A stretch of 35,141 nucleotides of DNA from positions 1 through 35,141 of the forward strand of contig JACQYT010000066.1 in NCBI GenBank assembly GCA_016208085.1, written 5' to 3'. The translations under genes were made by a program, and so were the position numbers. This DNA is from Elusimicrobiota bacterium (GTDB lineage: Bacteria; Elusimicrobiota; Elusimicrobia; Elusimicrobiales; UBA9959). The notes beneath the pieces were generated by a model. It ran no database searches and was not told the DNA's origin. It saw only the letters and a list, made by a program, of their open reading frames with translations. Of this stretch, positions 32,253-35,141 are shown piece by piece. Every line of letters starts with the position of its first letter. The stretch's first letter is position 1.

Positions 32253-32335
32253 CCGCCTTGGCCGCTTGATGAGCATAGCTCCTGATGCGGCGCTGGCATA
32301 GCCTTGCCGTCCAGTCAAGGTATTTGTAAAATATC

Positions 32336-32550
32336 AGCGCGAAGGGTGCGACATAAGCGGCGGGCGTTACCTTCGTAGCAAGCCCGCCGGACAACTTCAG
32401 GGGGTTCAGCGAGCGGTTCCGCCTATAATGGCGGAACGAAGCGAGCGCGGAAGGGGGACAGAGTCCCCCTCCGGGAGCGCCCGGCCGGGTTCCTCTTGAG
32501 GCCGGGCGGTTAATCCGCCCTGAGCGCGAAGCGCGAAGGGTGCGACAGAT
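32336..32550. other. Hairpin-rich intergenic element bounded by 18-bp direct repeats
   Basis: AGCGCGAAGGGTGCGACA occurs at 32336-32353 and 32530-32547. Between the copies are perfect stems: GTTCCGCC/GGCGGAAC (32416-32437, loop TATAAT), GGGGGAC/GTCCCCC (32453-32469), CGCCCGGCC/GGCCGGGCG (32478-32508) and GGGCGG/CCGCCC (32504-32520). The last two share bases 32504-32508 and cannot form together. No conserved frame is visible. It could be a structured RNA, an ispH 3' element, or a mobile palindromic repeat. It ends 3 bp before tRNA-Val. Confidence 0.55.
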
Positions 32551-32622
32551 GCGCGGTTAGCTCAGCGGTAGAGCGCCTCTCTTACACAGAGGATGTCACA
32601 GGTTCAAATCCTGTACCGCGCA
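32551..32622 (+). tRNA. tRNA-Val (anticodon TAC)
   Basis: 72 nt. Acceptor GCGCGGT/ACCGCGC, D-arm AGCTCAGCGGTAGAGC, anticodon stem CCTCT/AGAGG with loop CTTACAC (anticodon TAC), T-arm ACAGG-TTCAAAT-CCTGT. Discriminator A; CCA not encoded. Confidence 0.96.
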
Positions 32623-32636
32623 AACTTTTTTACAGA

Positions 32637-32709
32637 TGCCATAGGCTATAAGCTTTTCTGGCAATGTATAAAGTTTCTGCGTATGGCCTAAAGCATATGG
32701 CTTATGGCA
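32637..32709. repeat. Imperfect inverted repeat upstream of the OPT gene
   Basis: TGCCATAGGCTATAAGC at the left and GCATATGGCTTATGGCA at the right are near complements, with related words between them (GTATGGCCTAAAGC). This is another short palindromic intergenic repeat. It lies 40 bp before the transporter ATG. Confidence 0.5.
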
Positions 32710-32750
32710 ATTTAAACTTACCACCTTCAATAAAATAGGGGACCAATTAA

Positions 32751-34742
32751 ATGGCTGACCAACGAGAAGACCTGCCGCTTGAAGAAATGCGCACCGAAGA
32801 CGAGATAGAGCTCATCACTGAGGCGAATGAAACTCCGCACGTCGCCGGCCCGGTGCCGGAAGAGATAGAATTCAAGTGGTATAAGGAAGTCTACCAGGGC
32901 GACGACATGAAGCAGCTCACTTTAAGGGCCGTCCTGATGGGCGCCCTGCTCGGCGGCTTCATGTCGCTTTCAAACCTCTATGTCGGCCTCAAAACCGGCT
33001 GGGGGCTGGGCGTGGCCATCACGGCCTGCATCCTTTCTTACACCATCTGGAAAACACTCCGCACGCTGCTGCCGTTCATGTTCAAGAGCGAGATGAGCAT
33101 ACTTGAGAACAACTGTATGCAGTCCACCGCTTCCTCCGCCGGCTATTCCACCGGCGGCACCATGGTCTCCGCTATCTCAGCCTACCTTATAATAACGGGC
33201 GTTCATATACCCTGGCTGACCCTGACGCTCTGGACTGTGTTCCTGGCGGCGCTGGGCGTATTCATAGCCATACCGATGAAGCGCCAGATGATAAATATTG
33301 AGCAGTTAAAGTTCCCGAGCGGCATCGCGGCGGCCGAGACGCTCAGGAGCCTGCACTCCAAAGGCGCCGAAGCCGCCGACAAGGCCAGGTCGCTGGCGTG
33401 GGGCGGAATTTTCGGCGCGGTCGTGGCCTTCATCAGGGACCAGGGCGCCGAAATATCGTGGAAGAAAATAGGCTTCAAATACAGCCTTACGATGCCCGCC
33501 TCCCTGCCGTTTAACGGCGCGCTTATGGGCTATCCCCTTGAAAAATGGACCATATCCTTTGACATGAGCGCCATAATGATAGCGGCCGGCGCCATAATAG
33601 GCTGGAAGGTGTCCTGGTCCCTTCTGCTGGGAGCGTTCATCAACTTCGGCGTACTGGCGCCCTGGGCCGTGCACGCCGGCGCCATAGACGCGACAAAGCT
33701 CGGCTACAGGGCCATCGTGCAATGGAGCACCTGGGCCGGCGCGTCCCTGATGGTCACTTCCGGACTTTTCATGTTCGCGTTGCAGTGGAAGACCGTTATG
33801 CGCGCTTTCGGCGGAATAACCAATCTCGTCTACCGGCGTCCGGAGGCCGAAGCCGATCCGCTCGCCCACATAGAAGTGCCTTCCTCCTGGTTCGTCACCG
33901 GCACGGCTCTCTCGGGACTCGGGTGCATCATGGTCCTGCATTACGCTTTCCAGACTTCCTGGTGGATGGGCCTGATAGCCGTCACCCTTACGTTTTTTCT
34001 GGCCATAGTGGCCGCGCGCGCCACTGGCGAATCGGACATCACGCCTATCGGGGCGATGGGCAAAATTACCCAGCTCACTTTCGGCGTTTTGGCCCCTTCC
34101 AACATGACCACCAATCTGATGACGGCCTCCGTCACGGCCGGCGCCGCCGGCTCCACGGCCGACCTGCTGACCGATCTCAAGAGCGGTTACCTGCTCGGGG
34201 CCAATCCCCGGCAACAGTTCCTGGCGCAGTTCCTCGGCATTTTCGCCGGCACGCTGGTGGTGGTGCCGGCTTTTTATATACTGGTGCCTCAGGCTTCAGC
34301 GCTCGGCTCCGACCAGTGGCCGGCTCCGTCGGCGCAGGTCTGGGCAGCGGTGGCGAAACTGCTGTCCAACGGCATACACTCGCTGCATCCGACGGCCAGG
34401 ATGGGCCTTATAGTCGGCGGCCTGATCGGCATAATAATACCGCTGATAGATCTGGCCCTGCCGAAGCGCCGGAAATATATTCCCTCGGCCATGGGCCTGG
34501 GGCTCGCGATGGTCATACCGTTCTGGAATTCGCTTTCCATGTTCATAGGCGGCCTGATAGCCTACATCCTGGAGAAAAAAGCGAAAACTATAGCCGAAAA
34601 ATACATCATACCGGTGAGTTCGGGCATAATAGCCGGGGAATCCATTATGGGCGTGGGAATAGCCTTAGCCGGCGCCAGGGAAGACGTCTTAAAAACGCTC
34701 ACCCCTATGCTCGCTTATATCAGGGCTATGTTAAAATTTTGA
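32751..34742 (+). CDS. OPT-family oligopeptide transporter
   Basis: 663 residues with about 14-16 membrane helices after a 55-residue acidic cytosolic N-terminus (EDEIELITEANETPH). Family segments seen include LRAVLMGALLGGFMSLSNLY, VGLKTGWGLGV, LENNCMQSTASSAGYSTGG, EQLKFPSGIAAAETL and TGESDITPIGAMGKITQL. These match the bacterial OPT subfamily (TIGR00733-like), proton-driven importers of oligopeptides or metal chelates. The exact substrate is unknown. A GGGGACC ribosome site lies about 9 nt before the ATG. Stands alone between two tRNA genes. Confidence 0.92.
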   Translation: MADQREDLPLEEMRTEDEIELITEANETPHVAGPVPEEIEFKWYKEVYQGDDMKQLTLRAVLMGALLGGFMSLSNLYVGLKTGWGLGVAITACILSYTIWKTLRTLLPFMFKSEMSILENNCMQSTASSAGYSTGGTMVSAISAYLIITGVHIPWLTLTLWTVFLAALGVFIAIPMKRQMINIEQLKFPSGIAAAETLRSLHSKGAEAADKARSLAWGGIFGAVVAFIRDQGAEISWKKIGFKYSLTMPASLPFNGALMGYPLEKWTISFDMSAIMIAAGAIIGWKVSWSLLLGAFINFGVLAPWAVHAGAIDATKLGYRAIVQWSTWAGASLMVTSGLFMFALQWKTVMRAFGGITNLVYRRPEAEADPLAHIEVPSSWFVTGTALSGLGCIMVLHYAFQTSWWMGLIAVTLTFFLAIVAARATGESDITPIGAMGKITQLTFGVLAPSNMTTNLMTASVTAGAAGSTADLLTDLKSGYLLGANPRQQFLAQFLGIFAGTLVVVPAFYILVPQASALGSDQWPAPSAQVWAAVAKLLSNGIHSLHPTARMGLIVGGLIGIIIPLIDLALPKRRKYIPSAMGLGLAMVIPFWNSLSMFIGGLIAYILEKKAKTIAEKYIIPVSSGIIAGESIMGVGIALAGAREDVLKTLTPMLAYIRAMLKF

Positions 34743-34812
34743 TTTTAAGCGCTTTGTCCGCGCCGCGTTTGGTTTTTATTATTTTTTTTGATATCCTATA
34801 CGGGAACTCCGT

Positions 34813-34888
34813 GGGGTCGTGGTGTAGCCTGGTTTAACACGTCGCCCTGTCAAGGCGAAGACCGCGGGTTCGAATCCCGTCGACCCCG
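34813..34888 (+). tRNA. tRNA-Asp (anticodon GTC)
   Basis: 76 nt. Acceptor GGGGTCG/CGACCCC, anticodon stem TCGCC/GGCGA with loop CTGTCAA (anticodon GTC), T-arm GCGGG-TTCGAAT-CCCGT. Discriminator G, as expected for Asp; CCA not encoded. Confidence 0.96.
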
Positions 34889-34910
34889 GACAATTTCACT
34901 TTTTAAAAAA

Positions 34911-34927
34911 TCGGAAATTTTTTCCGA
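34911..34927. terminator. Small hairpin downstream of tRNA-Asp
   Basis: TCGGAAA-TTT-TTTCCGA has perfect 7-bp arms, 22 bp after the tRNA. It may aid 3' end formation, though only a short T-stretch lies within the stem. The rest of 34889-35077 shows no gene. Confidence 0.4.
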
Positions 34928-35077
34928 ATTCTGCGCGCGCGAAGAATTGAAATTTAGCAGGAATTCCCACGGTTTTTTTAATTCAAACGAAAGCTCTTTC
35001 CGTAAATATTCAGTAAACCCGTCTCTGCCCTGCTGAAAATTCCCCGCCCCGACTGGACACACACCCCTCCTTATATG

Positions 35078-35083
35078 TAAGAT
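35078..35083 (+). promoter_or_regulatory. -10 box 6 nt before the last gene (leaderless candidate)
   Basis: TAAGAT, then AAAGGC, then ATG 35090. AAAGG could also be read as a weak ribosome site, but it is too close to the ATG. Confidence 0.4.
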
Positions 35084-35089
35084 AAAGGC

Positions 35090-35141
35090 ATGGCCGTCGA
35101 AACCCTTGAGCCTGCCGACGAATTGCGCGGACTGCGCTGCG
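35090..35141 (+). CDS. Start of an unidentified gene (partial)
   Basis: 17 codons before the right edge, beginning MAVETLEPADELRGLRC. Too short to assign. The start is supported by the -10 box at 35078-35083 in the same position as before tmk, uvrB and ispH, and by high-GC codon use like the other genes. Confidence 0.5.
   Translation, partial: MAVETLEPADELRGLRC

Noticed and set aside
32300-32316. TGGCATAGCCTTGCC as a second sigma-54 promoter
   Set aside because: The GG-to-GC distance is one base too short, and it lies just after ispH with no suitable gene nearby.
31161-32318. 385-residue minus-strand frame opposite ispH
   Set aside because: Composition is the mirror of the IspH/UbiA-like coding strand (Arg/Gly/Gln-rich), with no domain.
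32336-32622. tRNA-Val as an integration site marked by the 18-bp direct repeats
   Set aside because: The repeats do not include tRNA sequence, and no integrase lies between or near them.

Overview
This window is a stretch of bacterial chromosome, moderately GC-rich, mostly single-copy housekeeping genes with two accessory patches. No marker settles the phylum. The combination of an S74-fibre-like surface protein built from SKLSGALPAIDG-type repeats, a sigma-54/NtrC locus, a class II ribonucleotide reductase with an intein, an OPT transporter, and psd-pssA, eno-ftsB and lgt-rluD blocks makes me suspect an uncultured Gram-negative lineage such as Elusimicrobiota. That is inference, not proof. 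Several genes have no Shine-Dalgarno sequence but a -10 hexamer 6-9 nt before the start codon, which suggests frequent leaderless mRNAs.

Left part (1-6.4 kb, minus strand). A short sigma-54-like factor, a soluble PAS histidine kinase and an NtrC-type activator form a tight operon. Downstream lies a large secreted repeat protein, cut by the window edge. Its upstream region holds a correctly spaced -24/-12 sigma-54 promoter and an array of CCACA/TGTGG half-sites, so the locus reads as a self-contained regulatory circuit for a surface fibre. This is the most system-like feature of the window.

Middle (6.4-23.8 kb). nrdJ carries a 438-residue LAGLIDADG intein inserted exactly before the radical cysteine. 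It is followed by tmk-holB-metG, a TPR gene remnant, psd-pssA (phosphatidylethanolamine synthesis), tRNA-Leu, a YacP/NYN gene, a phosphohexomutase lacking the usual catalytic serine, eno-ftsB, a metallo-beta-lactamase-fold hydrolase, lgt-rluD and uvrB. Several short repeat families lie between genes and sometimes inside them.

Accessory patch (23.8-27.4 kb). Two overlapping genes, one encoding a secreted cysteine-rich protein with a phospholipase A2-like motif and one a HEAT-repeat membrane protein, lie between 17-bp direct repeats. Next comes a nested set of transposon remnants: an IS4-type transposase split by a 253-bp element with inverted ends and an 8-bp target duplication, and a second transposase fragment.

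Right part (27.4-35.1 kb). An ECF sigma factor, its zinc-type anti-sigma factor and an O-antigen ligase/TPR protein overlap on the minus strand. Divergent from them is ispH fused to a UbiA-like membrane domain. A hairpin-rich intergenic element, tRNA-Val, an OPT-family transporter, tRNA-Asp and the first codons of another gene complete the window.
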